Positions 25,746-34,652 of a DNA stretch of 64,000 bases are shown here, piece by piece (position 1 is the stretch's first letter; every line of letters starts with the position of its first letter). The notes beneath the pieces were generated by a model. It was not told the origin of the DNA. It saw only the letters and a program-made list of their open reading frames with translations, and searched no databases. The DNA comes from a candidate division KSB3 bacterium (lineage in GTDB: Bacteria > Moduliflexota > Moduliflexia > Moduliflexales > Moduliflexaceae). Location: assembly GCA_002748425.1 (NCBI GenBank), contig PDSJ01000023.1, positions 41,360 to 105,359 on the forward strand. Direction: 5' to 3'. The translations under genes were made by a program, and so were the position numbers.

Positions 25746-26837
25746 TTACTTACGAGATTGTGCGGCTTCGAGCCGTTTTTTCACCATCGTAAAATAGCGT
25801 TCGACACCATCATGAACGCGTTGCCTGGCAAGGGAGATCATCATGGCTTTCAAGGGGCCTCGCAATTGATCGAAGCGGGAACGGTTCAGATACATTAAGT
25901 AGGAGTTCGAGTCCTCCTGCCCGCCTTGCTCGTCGACAAAGGCTGTAAATCCGAGCGAGCTTTCGAAATAGTGGCTGGCGTAAATTTGCTTGGACGTGAT
26001 GAAAATATCGTTGGAATCTCCGCGCCGCCGCTGATAGATGCTGATATGAAAGAGATTTAGAACCGGTTTAAGCCCGTATTGCTCTTCCGACCAGTAGAAA
26101 AAATTTTCGACATTGTCCAGTTGACTGTTGGGATAGTGCTTGAGGTAGTTGTAGAGTTCCGGTGCATAGTCGAACAGGAAGGCCGAATTGTCGAGCAGCT
26201 CTCCGAAGGCATCTGCAATGCGAAGCGGCTGCTTTTTATCGTGATACTCACCAAGCGCGGCGTCGCCGTCTTGAAGATAGCCATTCAGATATTCCAGCAT
26301 GAATTCCCGCATCAACGTTTCAGCCTGTTCGCGGGCAGCAGGAGTTCCCCAGGCAACCTCCTTTTGAAAACGCAGCATCATGCTGTCGTCGATTTTGACT
26401 TTACACGCGTTCGGACGACAGGACTTCAGGGCGTGAAGATCGACGGGGATCAGCTTCAGGGCGGACAGATCTTTCAGGGTCGGGGGATCGCTGAATTTTT
26501 TGAGCACTTTTATCTCAGGGCTTTTGGTGAACGTCACGATATCGCGAAACTGTTCGAGGTATAATTCTTTTGGGATATTGATCCGCATGATGCCAAAGGC
26601 CGCAACTTCATTTGCAACCACGCTGCTGTCAAAGGTTTTTGCGATAATTCCGCCTTCTTCCATTTTTCGCAGCTCCTCGTCTGAAAAGGCCAGATGCTTT
26701 TGGAGCAGCCTGTGCGGCTCGTGATTGCTGAGCGCTGAATGGCGGGCGATGCCACGGTCCGGAAGGGTTTGAACGCAGGCATTTAATCCAAGGAGGGAGA
26801 GCGCGCAGAGCATCACAACAAACACTAGAGACTTCAT
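25746..26837 (-). CDS. Lipoprotein of unknown function
   Basis: 363 residues from ATG 26837. The start is chosen because it opens a lipoprotein signal (MKSLVFVVMLCALSLLGLNAC), with the lipobox Cys as the first mature residue. The open frame reaches 26909 but the extra residues carry no signal. The rest is a mixed alpha/beta protein with a conserved-looking core (FFYWSEEQYGLKP, QIYASHYFESSLGF and YLMYLNRSRFDQL), which recalls large secreted families of unknown function. It is convergent with the histidine phosphatase. Anchoring in the outer or inner membrane is inferred from the lipobox. Confidence 0.8.
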   Translation of the reverse strand: MKSLVFVVMLCALSLLGLNACVQTLPDRGIARHSALSNHEPHRLLQKHLAFSDEELRKMEEGGIIAKTFDSSVVANEVAAFGIMRINIPKELYLEQFRDIVTFTKSPEIKVLKKFSDPPTLKDLSALKLIPVDLHALKSCRPNACKVKIDDSMMLRFQKEVAWGTPAAREQAETLMREFMLEYLNGYLQDGDAALGEYHDKKQPLRIADAFGELLDNSAFLFDYAPELYNYLKHYPNSQLDNVENFFYWSEEQYGLKPVLNLFHISIYQRRRGDSNDIFITSKQIYASHYFESSLGFTAFVDEQGGQEDSNSYLMYLNRSRFDQLRGPLKAMMISLARQRVHDGVERYFTMVKKRLEAAQSRK

Positions 26838-26980
26838 AAATCGATCTATGCCGTCGGAAGAGCTGGCTACGGTCACAAGACTGACAAGCGTCTCTTCCCC
26901 GACGTACAATTCCTTATTGAGACTTTCAACGATAGTGGTTTGAAGAAATATGCCTCAATTCATGAAATTCGCGTGGTTTT

Positions 26981-27054
26981 TGTCAAATTATTTAGCACAG
27001 AGAACTCTTTTCTCTAAAATCGTATTTGACAAAATTTCTCATGTCAAATTATGG
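26981..27054 (+). promoter_or_regulatory. Promoter with repeated TGTCAAATTAT half-sites
   Basis: TGTCAAATTAT occurs at 26981-26991 and again at 27042-27052. The inverse ATTTGACA lies at 27024-27031, making an inverted repeat with the second copy (10-base spacer). TTGACA at 27026-27031 is a consensus -35, with TTATGG or TATGGT 17-18 bases later. The half-sites therefore overlap the promoter, as expected for a repressor. The gene controlled is the CoA-disulfide reductase at 27129. Confidence 0.6.
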
Positions 27055-27128
27055 TGCTCGAAAAGAAGATTGAAAAAGTTTAATATTCTAATAATCTAAT
27101 GTTTGATAGTGTAACCGGAGGTTATCTC

Positions 27129-28895
27129 ATGGCTAAGAAAAGACTGATAATCGTTGGAGCTGTTGCTGCTGGGGCTTCGGCTGCTGCCAAAGCGCGGCGT
27201 ATGAATGAAAAGATCGAGATCGTGCTTTTTGAAAGCGGTTCGTATATGAGCTTTGCCAACTGTGGACTGCCCTATTATGTCGGTGGGGAAATCGCCAACC
27301 GCGATTCGCTTTTTGTGGCAAAGCCTGATATATTTAAAAAGCGCTTTAACATCGATCTCCGCCTCAATACCAAAGTTACGGCCGTTTCTCCAGAGTCACG
27401 TGAGGTGACTTTTGTTGGCCCTGACGGCAAAGAAAGGCACTTGTCGTACGATCGTCTGATCCTGGCGACCGGAACTGTCCCGATCGTTCCGCCGATTCCG
27501 GGACTTGACGGGCCGAATATCTTTCTCTGCCGGACTGTGTCGGATGTCGATGCGATTATGGAACGCTTGAACGATCTGCTCCCGCGCGATATGGAAGGGA
27601 TCCGCCGCATGGATGAGGGCCCGCTGCACGATCTGGACGCCACCGGCATTCATGCCCTGATTATCGGGGCCGGTTACATCGGTCTGGAGTGCGCAGAGCA
27701 GTTGATGCATCGGGGGATCAATACCACGGTAGTCGAGGCGATGCCGCAGATTATGGGGCCACTGGATCGAGAGATGACACAACCGGTCGTTAAAGCGATG
27801 ACGGACAGCGGTGCAGAAGTGATTGTCAGTGATGCTGTAGACCGGATCGAACAGGAAGAGGATCGCAGTGTCGCCGTCTTGAAAAGCGGGCGCCGCGTGA
27901 TCTTCGATATCGGAATTATCGGGACCGGTGTCCGCCCGAATGTGGAGCTGGCCGGATCGATCGGCCTCAAACTCGGCGAAACCGGAGCGATTCTGGTGGA
28001 TGAATATCAACGAAGTTCGATTTCGACGATCTATGCTGCTGGCGATAATAGCGAAAGCACCTTTCTCCCGACCGGAACGCAGGTGAATATTCCGCTCGCT
28101 GGTCCTGCCAACAAGCAAGGCCGCATTGCCGGGAATAACGCAGCCTTGGAGTTGCTGGAACAGGATGCGGATAAGGACCAGCCCTGGCTGAGGATGAAAG
28201 GCGTTCTGGGGACATCGATCGCGCGGGTTTGCGGCGTGGTCGCTGGTGGAACCGGCTTGAGCGAGAAGCTTGCCAAACGACTTGGCGTGAACGTAAAGGC
28301 CGCATATTCGATCGGGCAGAATCACGCAGGCTATTATCCCGGAGCGCAGTTAATGATTGTGAAAGTCGTCTATTCCGCAGAAGATGGACGTCTTCTTGGA
28401 GCGCAGGCTGTCGGACAAGAGGGCGTCGATAAACGTCTGGACGTGTTTGCGACTGCGATTGTAGGGAAAATGACGGTCGAGGATCTGGAAAATCTTGATC
28501 TCTGTTATGCTCCGCCGTTTGGATCGGCTAAAGATATTGCTGTGATGAGCGGCTTTATCACAGCCAATGCGCGGCGCGGATTGAGCGATGGAATTTCGCC
28601 GATGCGCCTGTTTGAAGAATTAAAAGGCGATGTGCCGCCGACCGTCATTGATGTGCGTGACAAACGTGAGTACAGAGACGGGCATCTCGATACAGCGATC
28701 AACATTCCTCTGGATGATCTGCGCGAGCGCCTTCATGAAGTGCCGCAAAATACGCCGGTCGTGGTGCATTGCCAAGCTGGTTACCGCAGCTACGTGGCCC
28801 AGCAAATCCTCCAGAACCACGGCTGGACCAACGTGCGCAACCTCTATGGCGGCTACGCCTTTGCCTCGCGCGTTCTGAGTATGGACACGATGTAA
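27129..28895 (+). CDS. CoA-disulfide reductase with C-terminal rhodanese domain
   Basis: 588 residues. The start is ATG 27129, with GGAGG seven bases upstream. The FAD-dependent disulfide reductase part has an N-terminal dinucleotide fold, the single active cysteine in SFANCGLPYYVGGEI, a central NAD(P)H fold (IIGAGYIGLECAEQL) and YAAGDN. From about residue 495 a rhodanese domain follows, with active CQAGYRS. This is the CoADR-RHD architecture, which reduces CoA disulfide, CoA persulfides or polysulfide in the cytoplasm and serves thiol redox balance or sulfur metabolism. The promoter has paired operator-like repeats. Confidence 0.94.
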   Translation: MAKKRLIIVGAVAAGASAAAKARRMNEKIEIVLFESGSYMSFANCGLPYYVGGEIANRDSLFVAKPDIFKKRFNIDLRLNTKVTAVSPESREVTFVGPDGKERHLSYDRLILATGTVPIVPPIPGLDGPNIFLCRTVSDVDAIMERLNDLLPRDMEGIRRMDEGPLHDLDATGIHALIIGAGYIGLECAEQLMHRGINTTVVEAMPQIMGPLDREMTQPVVKAMTDSGAEVIVSDAVDRIEQEEDRSVAVLKSGRRVIFDIGIIGTGVRPNVELAGSIGLKLGETGAILVDEYQRSSISTIYAAGDNSESTFLPTGTQVNIPLAGPANKQGRIAGNNAALELLEQDADKDQPWLRMKGVLGTSIARVCGVVAGGTGLSEKLAKRLGVNVKAAYSIGQNHAGYYPGAQLMIVKVVYSAEDGRLLGAQAVGQEGVDKRLDVFATAIVGKMTVEDLENLDLCYAPPFGSAKDIAVMSGFITANARRGLSDGISPMRLFEELKGDVPPTVIDVRDKREYRDGHLDTAINIPLDDLRERLHEVPQNTPVVVHCQAGYRSYVAQQILQNHGWTNVRNLYGGYAFASRVLSMDTM

Positions 28896-28979
28896 ACAGA
28901 GAACCGTGCAGCACGTGAGGGGTCATCCTGGGTCTCCAACGCCGCGCATTATGGCTTCATGCTCATGCAGCGGATTCTT

Positions 28980-29759
28980 TCAGAGTCCGCCGCGTGAGTG
29001 TAAAAGTTGTCCGGTGATCCATCCTGAGTCGGCGGAGGCGAGGAAACGGATCAGGTGGGCGGCATCACTGGGTGTTCCGATGCGGCCCATCGGTGATTCA
29101 GCTTCCCATTTGGCTTTCAGATCCGCAGGAATCCAGCCAGTGTCGGTAATTCCCGGATCGACGGCGTTGACAGTGATGCCAAGCGGCGCGATTTCTGCAC
29201 TCAGGCTGACACTGAACGCTTCAACAGCGCCTTTGGTGGCAGCGTAGGCCAATTCTCCCGGCATCGGACCGACACCTTGTCCGGAAGAGAGATTGATAAT
29301 GCGTCCATAACTGTGTTTGGAACGGTGCTGCGTATAGCGGTGGACAAATTCGGCGCAGACCAAAGCCGTTGCTCTGAGGTTGATGACATAATGACGATCG
29401 AGGATCTTCGCAGTAAGCTGTTTAATGCCGTCCGGCATGGAATAGCATGCATTATTTACCAGGATAGAGACGTGACCCAGGCGGAGTTCCGCTTCTTCGA
29501 AGAGAGACGCAATGGAATCCTCTTTTGCAAGATCGAGCTCAAGCCCTTCGGCCCGGCAGCCGCCAGACCGTAATTCTTCCAAAAGTTGTTGAGGCTCGTT
29601 CGGATCGCGAGCCAGACGGGTTTCGCGATCGTAAGGCCGAAAGTAGGTGATGAAGATATCTGTTCCGGCCTGAGCTAATTGGCGGACGATGGCCGCGCCG
29701 ATACCGGCCTGTCGGCTGACACCGGTGACGAGCGCAATCTTTTTTTTCTGTGATGACAT
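28980..29759 (-). CDS. Short-chain dehydrogenase/reductase
   Basis: 259 residues. The nucleotide-binding TGVSRQAGIG, the LVNNA segment, Ser in NLSSGQG and the catalytic YAATK are all present, so it should be an active NAD(P)-dependent oxidoreductase of the classical SDR family. The substrate is unknown. The start at ATG 29759 fits the family; the longer frame to 29855 has no family features. Between residues 30 and 60 it carries a longer loop than usual (DRETRLARDPNEPQQLL), also seen in antibiotic-type 3-oxoacyl reductases. Confidence 0.88.
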   Translation of the reverse strand: MSSQKKKIALVTGVSRQAGIGAAIVRQLAQAGTDIFITYFRPYDRETRLARDPNEPQQLLEELRSGGCRAEGLELDLAKEDSIASLFEEAELRLGHVSILVNNACYSMPDGIKQLTAKILDRHYVINLRATALVCAEFVHRYTQHRSKHSYGRIINLSSGQGVGPMPGELAYAATKGAVEAFSVSLSAEIAPLGITVNAVDPGITDTGWIPADLKAKWEAESPMGRIGTPSDAAHLIRFLASADSGWITGQLLHSRGGL

Positions 29760-29881
29760 GGCAGTCTGTTCAGTAAGCAGCGCATCTGCGGATCGAAAAT
29801 GTGAATAGTCATTCAGGCTACTATGACACGGATCACAGGGCATGTCAAGTTTCATATTGCGGGATTTTCTCGCGGCGCGCG

Positions 29882-30907
29882 TTACATAAAATCGGAAAAG
29901 ACGTCTTTGTATGACAGCAGGATGCCGTCGTCGTAGATACGCAGATCGAAATTGTCCCAGACCTTCAAATAGACGCTCTTTGAATGATCTCGCCAGATAT
30001 CACTCTGGAATTGGCGATCGCGCAACTCTTTGAGAGAAAAGCTTCGTTTGGCCTCAGAGAGTAATTCCGTATACAGGAGATAGAATTCGTTCGGTGAAAG
30101 GCGTCGTCTGGCAATCAGGAGTGCAGTCTCGACCGCCTGATTGTAGTCGTGCTGCAATGTTTCGTGAAGGAAACGTTGAATACGCGCAAAGTTGTCGTCC
30201 GACTCGAACACGCCAAGTGCACAGAGAATATCTTCCTGCCCTTCTTCCGACTCGACGATTTCCAGCAGTTCCCCTAGTTTCAGGGCGAGATCTGCATTGC
30301 GCGACAGGACGACGGCAAAGGCGAGATAATGCAGCCAGATCTCGGGCACCTGGGCTTGTTGGAAAAGCTCTGCGCTGAGGAATTCTTCGAGATGCTCGCT
30401 TGTGTGCCCGGCATCCAGCAGCATGGCGAGCAGAAGCGCGTGAGCGGCATACATGACATGCTGCCGGATCTCAGATCGGGCGATTTCCACGAAGGCCTTT
30501 GCGTCGTAGCCCAGCTGATCGAGGTTTTTCTGATAGCGCAGAAAGCTTGATGCATACCCTCCAAAGACCTGAAAATAGTCGTAATAAGCCGGGATGCGGA
30601 CAGCCCCTGAAAAGCTCCAGCCGATGCTTTTCAGCATGGCGTACAAAATTTCGACTTTGTGCTCCTCAGTCAATGTCGGCCGGTTGACCATGCGAAGCAG
30701 CATGGACCCAAAATAGCGATCTTCGGTCAGTTCGGCAGTTCGGAGTGTGCGCATGAATTCCCGGGCCTCGGTCGAGAGCTGCAGCGCGTGAGTGTTGCGG
30801 ATGTCTTCTGGCGCGTTCATTGCGTTAAGCGGTCGCCACAGGATCAGAACGAGAAGCAGAAGCATGCTCAAGCTGCGGTATGGAAGTCCGGCTGTTATCG
30901 GAGGCAT
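29882..30907 (-). CDS. Exported helical protein of unknown function
   Basis: 341 residues. I use ATG 30907 because a hydrophobic signal segment follows (SMLLLLVLILWRPLNA) and the longer frame would overlap rnhB. The mature part is almost wholly helical, with leucine-rich repeated helices that could fold as a HEAT- or TPR-like array, but no repeat consensus is clear. It lies about 95 bases after rnhB on the same strand. I do not recognise the family. Confidence 0.7.
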   Translation of the reverse strand: MPPITAGLPYRSLSMLLLLVLILWRPLNAMNAPEDIRNTHALQLSTEAREFMRTLRTAELTEDRYFGSMLLRMVNRPTLTEEHKVEILYAMLKSIGWSFSGAVRIPAYYDYFQVFGGYASSFLRYQKNLDQLGYDAKAFVEIARSEIRQHVMYAAHALLLAMLLDAGHTSEHLEEFLSAELFQQAQVPEIWLHYLAFAVVLSRNADLALKLGELLEIVESEEGQEDILCALGVFESDDNFARIQRFLHETLQHDYNQAVETALLIARRRLSPNEFYLLYTELLSEAKRSFSLKELRDRQFQSDIWRDHSKSVYLKVWDNFDLRIYDDGILLSYKDVFSDFM

Positions 30908-31001
30908 AGGTGAAAATTCCTTTGAGTGATGAGCAGGGGCAGCGCCCGGTGCTGACAGAGGATACGTTGCTTTCGTAGTCCTGCATCTGGTTCGAAGCCG
31001 G

Positions 31002-31676
31002 TTAGCTGGACGGCAGATATTCTTTGACGCCTCGGAACGTGCTTCTGTGAATTGGGCAGGGACCATGAACGGCAATGGACTCACGGTGTTTTTTCGTTCC
31101 ATAGCCTTTGTGCTGTTCAAAGCCATAGCATGGGAATTGTTCGGCATAATCGAGCATCAGCCGATCGCGCGTGACTTTGGCAATAATTGAGGCTGCGGCA
31201 ATGGACACGCTCAGGCTGTCGCCCTTTTTAATGCCTTTTTGCCGAATAGGAACCCGGCTGAGGCTGACAGCGTCGAGCAGAAGGTAATCGGGTGTTATGA
31301 CGAGATTTGCGATTGCCTCTTCCATCGCCAGATACGTAGCTTGAAGAATATTGATTCGATCGATGGTCTCAGCAGGAATCATGCCGACGCCAACACTCAA
31401 AGCGTGTTCCTGAATGCATGGAAACAGCGATTCCCGCTGGGTTTTTGTCAACTGTTTTGAATCATTGACCTTCGACAGAAAGAGACCTTTTGGAAAGATC
31501 ACTGCCGCCGCAACAACCGGACCGGCCAGACAACCACGTCCAGCTTCATCGACACCGGCGACATAGGTCGCACCTTCCTGATAGGCGATACGTTCATAAC
31601 GCTGCATGAGAACAGCACGATCTTTTCCACCTTCAGGAGAAAACAGCCGATCAGTAAAGGACAGTTGACACCGCAT
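31002..31676 (-). CDS. rnhB: Ribonuclease HII
   Basis: 224 residues. RNase HII cuts the RNA strand of RNA-DNA hybrids and removes single ribonucleotides from DNA. The GVDEAGRGCLAGPVVAAAV block gives the Asp and Glu of the metal site, with further acids in LLDAVSL and DRLMLDYAEQ. GYGTKKH and HRSTF close the conserved part. A later ATG at 31607 (MQRYERIAYQEG) is a possible alternative start. The gene follows rplS, its commonest neighbour. Confidence 0.94.
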   Translation of the reverse strand: MRCQLSFTDRLFSPEGGKDRAVLMQRYERIAYQEGATYVAGVDEAGRGCLAGPVVAAAVIFPKGLFLSKVNDSKQLTKTQRESLFPCIQEHALSVGVGMIPAETIDRINILQATYLAMEEAIANLVITPDYLLLDAVSLSRVPIRQKGIKKGDSLSVSIAAASIIAKVTRDRLMLDYAEQFPCYGFEQHKGYGTKKHRESIAVHGPCPIHRSTFRGVKEYLPSS

Positions 31677-31765
31677 TCGACGGGAGTTCCCGGAACAGGG
31701 ACACCATACAATGCGCCGTTCCGACTTGTGCTGAGAGATCCGGGGCGGCGCACTGCTGTTCCTCT

Positions 31766-32140
31766 TCAGGAAGCTTTTGCGGTCTTTTTGGTCTCAAAGA
31801 CACGTTTTTCTTTAATACGTGCTGCCTTGCCACGTTTCTTTCTAAGATAATACAGTCTCGAACGACGAACCTTGCCGTAGCGTATCACCTCGATTTTGTC
31901 AATATTCGGTGAGTGCAGTGGAAAAATTCTTTCTACACCAACACTGAAAGACATCTTGCGCACGGTAAAGGTCGACCGTTTCTGTCCGCGTTTCTTTCGG
32001 ATAACGACTCCTTCGAACACCTGGATGCGTTCTTTCCCACGCTCACGCACTTTGGCGTGCACTCTGACCGTGTCCCCAGGACGAAACCTGGGGATATCCT
32101 CTTTCATTTGTTCTTTATCAAGGGCTTCAAGTAATGTCAT
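31766..32140 (-). CDS. rplS: Ribosomal protein bL19
   Basis: 124 residues with bL19 features: [46 protein letters not shown] in two parts, and [20 protein letters not shown]. It is a structural protein of the large subunit near the interface with 16S rRNA. It sits in the conserved trmD-rplS-rnhB stretch. Confidence 0.98.
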   Translation of the reverse strand: MTLLEALDKEQMKEDIPRFRPGDTVRVHAKVRERGKERIQVFEGVVIRKKRGQKRSTFTVRKMSFSVGVERIFPLHSPNIDKIEVIRYGKVRRSRLYYLRKKRGKAARIKEKRVFETKKTAKAS

Positions 32141-32197
32141 GTGTCAATTTCTCCCTTCATCAATATACACCAGCGTAACGGCGTATGTCGTGTGAAA

Positions 32198-32821
32198 TTA
32201 TAAATCATCACGTCCGAATAAACGGTCGAACATGATGGCCGCAGCGCTCCGTACTGAGAGGTGATTATAGCTGCCGACTCCTCGTATCGGCTCCAGAATC
32301 ACGTCGCTGTATGTTCGGATATAGTCGTTTTCAACTCCGTATCCAGTCCCCAGAACCATGAGACAGGGCTTCTCAGTCTCTTCCCGAAGCCACTGCCGGC
32401 CCTCTCGGAATGTGATCAGCGGCTTCCCGCATTCCCGCGCCAGATGCTCCCGCGCACTTGTTATCATGACTGTCGGCGTCCTGCGAAATTTTTCCTCTAC
32501 GCTCTTAATCACATCGACCAGCGAATCCGCCAGCCAGGTGCTTGCAAAGGCTTCCTGCCGCGTATGATTATATTGACTGCCGAACCCATCGACCCAATGC
32601 CGGATAATTCTCTGGCAGAGTTCCTGTTGGGATATGACAGGCGTGACCATGTAATAGCCACCTAAATTATAGGTTTTTGCAACCCGGGAAATGTCATGAA
32701 TGTCATGATTCGTAATCGACGTCGCAACGATCTCCCCGTTTTTATCATAGACCGGATAGTGTATCAGGGCCACAAAAACATGCGTGTTATCAATATGCAA
32801 TAATCGGATGCCGGCTTCCAA
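32198..32821 (-). CDS. PF09936-type SAM-dependent RNA methyltransferase
   Basis: About 207 residues of the small SPOUT-like family (PF09936) found between trmD and rplS in several deep-branching and deltaproteobacterial-type genomes. Seen: VALIHYPVYDKNGEIVATSI, THDIHDISRVAKTYNL-type helix, and the C-terminal knot region LMVLGTGYGV, DYIRTYSDVILEPI and YNHLSVRSAAAI. It probably methylates an RNA, but the target is not known. The start appears to be TTG 32821, a few bases after the trmD stop, or a nearby TTG; no clear ribosome binding site is present, so translation may be coupled to trmD. Confidence 0.83.
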   Translation of the reverse strand: MEAGIRLLHIDNTHVFVALIHYPVYDKNGEIVATSITNHDIHDISRVAKTYNLGGYYMVTPVISQQELCQRIIRHWVDGFGSQYNHTRQEAFASTWLADSLVDVIKSVEEKFRRTPTVMITSAREHLARECGKPLITFREGRQWLREETEKPCLMVLGTGYGVENDYIRTYSDVILEPIRGVGSYNHLSVRSAAAIMFDRLFGRDDL

Positions 32822-32831
32822 TGCTCATGTG

Positions 32832-33518
32832 CTAATCGTCAACCAACAAATCTGGACGGCGTTCTTTCGTTCGTTGCAGCGCTTGTTCATGCCGCCAGTC
32901 ATCTATTCTTTTATGATTGCCCGACAGTAAGACATCAGGGACTTTCAGGCCTCGATACTCAGCAGGTCGGGTGTAATGCGGATAATCCAGCAGTCTGCCG
33001 TAAAAAGAATCGTTCACGACTGACTTCGCTTTGCCGACAACATCGGGAATCATACGGGCGATCGCATCGACAAGCACCATCGCCGCCAGTTCTCCGCCAG
33101 TTAAGACATAATCCCCGATAGAGATTTCCAGATCGACCAGCGCGATACGGACCCGTTCGTCGATTTCTTCGTAATGCCCGCAAAGGAGGATCAATTCATC
33201 CTCCAGTCCCAGCGTTTTTACCAGTCCCTGCGTCAGGGTCGTGCCTTGCGGAGTCAGATAAATCAGCTTGTGGCGGCGTAAACAGTGTGCGTCAATGACA
33301 TGCTCGACCGCTTTGAAAATCGGTTCCGGCTTCATGACCATTCCGCCGCCGCCGCCATAAGGTCTATCATCCGCCATTTTGTGCTTCCCGTCGCTGAAAT
33401 CCCGGATATTGTACAGGTGAAGCTCAAGGCAGCCGCGCGCGCGCGCGCGTTTCATCATGCTTTGAGTCAAGACCCCGTCAAACATTTCGGGAAACAGGGT
33501 TAACACAAAAATTTTCAT
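32832..33518 (-). CDS. trmD: tRNA (guanine-N1)-methyltransferase TrmD
   Basis: 228 residues from ATG 33518, which overlaps the rimM stop. TrmD makes m1G37 in tRNA, which prevents frameshifting. Motifs: FPEMFDGVL, DDRPYGGGGGMVMKPEP, YLTPQG, LCGHYEEIDERV, SIGDYVLTGGELAAMVL and the C-terminal LSGNHKRIDDWR. A perfect (CG)7 tract at 33434-33447 encodes RARAR within it. It is flanked by rimM and the PF09936 gene. Confidence 0.97.
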   Translation of the reverse strand: MKIFVLTLFPEMFDGVLTQSMMKRARARGCLELHLYNIRDFSDGKHKMADDRPYGGGGGMVMKPEPIFKAVEHVIDAHCLRRHKLIYLTPQGTTLTQGLVKTLGLEDELILLCGHYEEIDERVRIALVDLEISIGDYVLTGGELAAMVLVDAIARMIPDVVGKAKSVVNDSFYGRLLDYPHYTRPAEYRGLKVPDVLLSGNHKRIDDWRHEQALQRTKERRPDLLVDD

Positions 33519-33519
33519 G

Positions 33520-34047
33520 TCACAGATCCAGGAGTCCTTCAAGCGGATGGACGCAAATCTTCCCGCCTTCCCGATCGATCTCTGTGACGACTTCGGGATT
33601 CGACGGAATCAAGTATTCCTGCTTGCCGTTTCGGACAACATAAATATCCGATGCGCAGGTTTCAAGAATATCGACGACTTTACCGAGATAGCGGTTGTCA
33701 TCCGTATACACATCAGCATCGAGAATCTCAAAATGATAGTACAGTCCTTCAGGAAGTTCCGGAGATTCAGATCGATCGACCTGCAATAACGATCCAAGCA
33801 ATGGGCGAATCGCTTCGATCGAGTCACAGCCTTTAAAGCGTAAATAGACAAAATTTTTATAGTAGCTGACATGCTCGATCTCGAAGCGGCGTGTTTCCGT
33901 ATTCGTCATCTGAACACAGACTGTGCCGAGAGACTCAAATCTGCCGGGAATGTCGGTCAGCGGAAGCACTTTCATATCGCCTCGAATCCCGCGAGCTTTG
34001 AGAATCTTACCTATTGTCACGCGCTCGGCAAGTTGATCGACCTTCAC
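33520..34047 (-). CDS. rimM: 16S rRNA processing protein RimM
   Basis: 175 residues. RimM binds uS19 and helps 30S maturation. The N-terminal domain has TIGKILKARGIRGDMKVLPLTD in two parts, and the PRC-barrel domain has GLYYHFEILDADV, GKVVDILE and EYLIPSNPEVV. It is the usual partner of trmD, and its stop overlaps the trmD start. Confidence 0.96.
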   Translation of the reverse strand: MKVDQLAERVTIGKILKARGIRGDMKVLPLTDIPGRFESLGTVCVQMTNTETRRFEIEHVSYYKNFVYLRFKGCDSIEAIRPLLGSLLQVDRSESPELPEGLYYHFEILDADVYTDDNRYLGKVVDILETCASDIYVVRNGKQEYLIPSNPEVVTEIDREGGKICVHPLEGLLDL

Positions 34048-34052
34048 GTGTC

Positions 34053-34283
34053 TTATTCCAGGATTTCAAGGACGGTGCGTTTTTCCATCTTCGCGCTGGC
34101 AGCACTCAGAATTGTACGGATCGCACGGGCAGTGCGCCCTTGCTTTCCGATCACCTTCCCCATATCTTCTTTTGCTACGCGAAGTTCAAGCACTTTTGTC
34201 TGCGCACCTTCAACCTCTTTGACTTCAACTTCATCAGGATGATCAACCAGAAATCGCACGATCGTTTCAACCAAATCCCTCAT
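34053..34283 (-). CDS. khpA: KhpA-like KH-domain RNA-binding protein
   Basis: 76 residues, one KH domain, with the [15 protein letters not shown] loop that contacts RNA. KhpA works with KhpB in RNA binding and has been linked to cell division and elongation in other bacteria. The gene sits between rpsP and rimM, as in most genomes, with 6 bases before the rimM start. Confidence 0.95.
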   Translation of the reverse strand: MRDLVETIVRFLVDHPDEVEVKEVEGAQTKVLELRVAKEDMGKVIGKQGRTARAIRTILSAASAKMEKRTVLEILE

Positions 34284-34313
34284 TCCGTTTCCCTCCGGCT
34301 TGATTAGCAGTAG

Positions 34314-34577
34314 TTATGCTGATGCAGTTTCCGACTTTGGCGAGATGTCGTTCCTGACAAGGATACTCCGTACCGTTTCAGTCGGTTGTGCGCCGTTGTC
34401 CAGCCAATAGCGGACGCGATCTTCCTTCAGCGTGACGGCCGAAGGCTGCTGGCGAGGATCGTAAGTCCCCACGGTTTCAAGAAATCTTCCATCACGCGGG
34501 GCGCGCGAATCTGCGGCCACAATGCGATAAAACGGCCGTTTTTTGGCACCCATACGTTTCAAACGTAACTTAACCAA
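34314..34577 (-). CDS. rpsP: Ribosomal protein bS16
   Basis: 87 residues with [19 protein letters not shown], the bS16 signature, followed by [12 protein letters not shown] and VGTYDP. The start is a TTG at 34577, just before VKLRLK, with a strong GGGAGG eight bases upstream; the longer frame to 34637 has no family match. A TTG start for a highly expressed ribosomal protein is unusual. Confidence 0.95.
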   Translation of the reverse strand: MVKLRLKRMGAKKRPFYRIVAADSRAPRDGRFLETVGTYDPRQQPSAVTLKEDRVRYWLDNGAQPTETVRSILVRNDISPKSETASA

Positions 34578-34652
34578 GTCTAGAACCTCCCTGAATTGAT
34601 AGTTATAGGTACATACGGCGTAATAAGATACGATCACGCCGAAGAATCAGGC

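Noticed and set aside
25890..25930. tRNA T-loop-like string GTTCGAGTC
   Set aside because: It lies inside the lipoprotein coding region on the other strand and has no matching acceptor stem or anticodon arm.
33434..33447. (CG)7 tract in trmD
   Set aside because: It encodes RARAR in frame within a normal TrmD and is a simple run, not a phase-variable element that breaks the gene.
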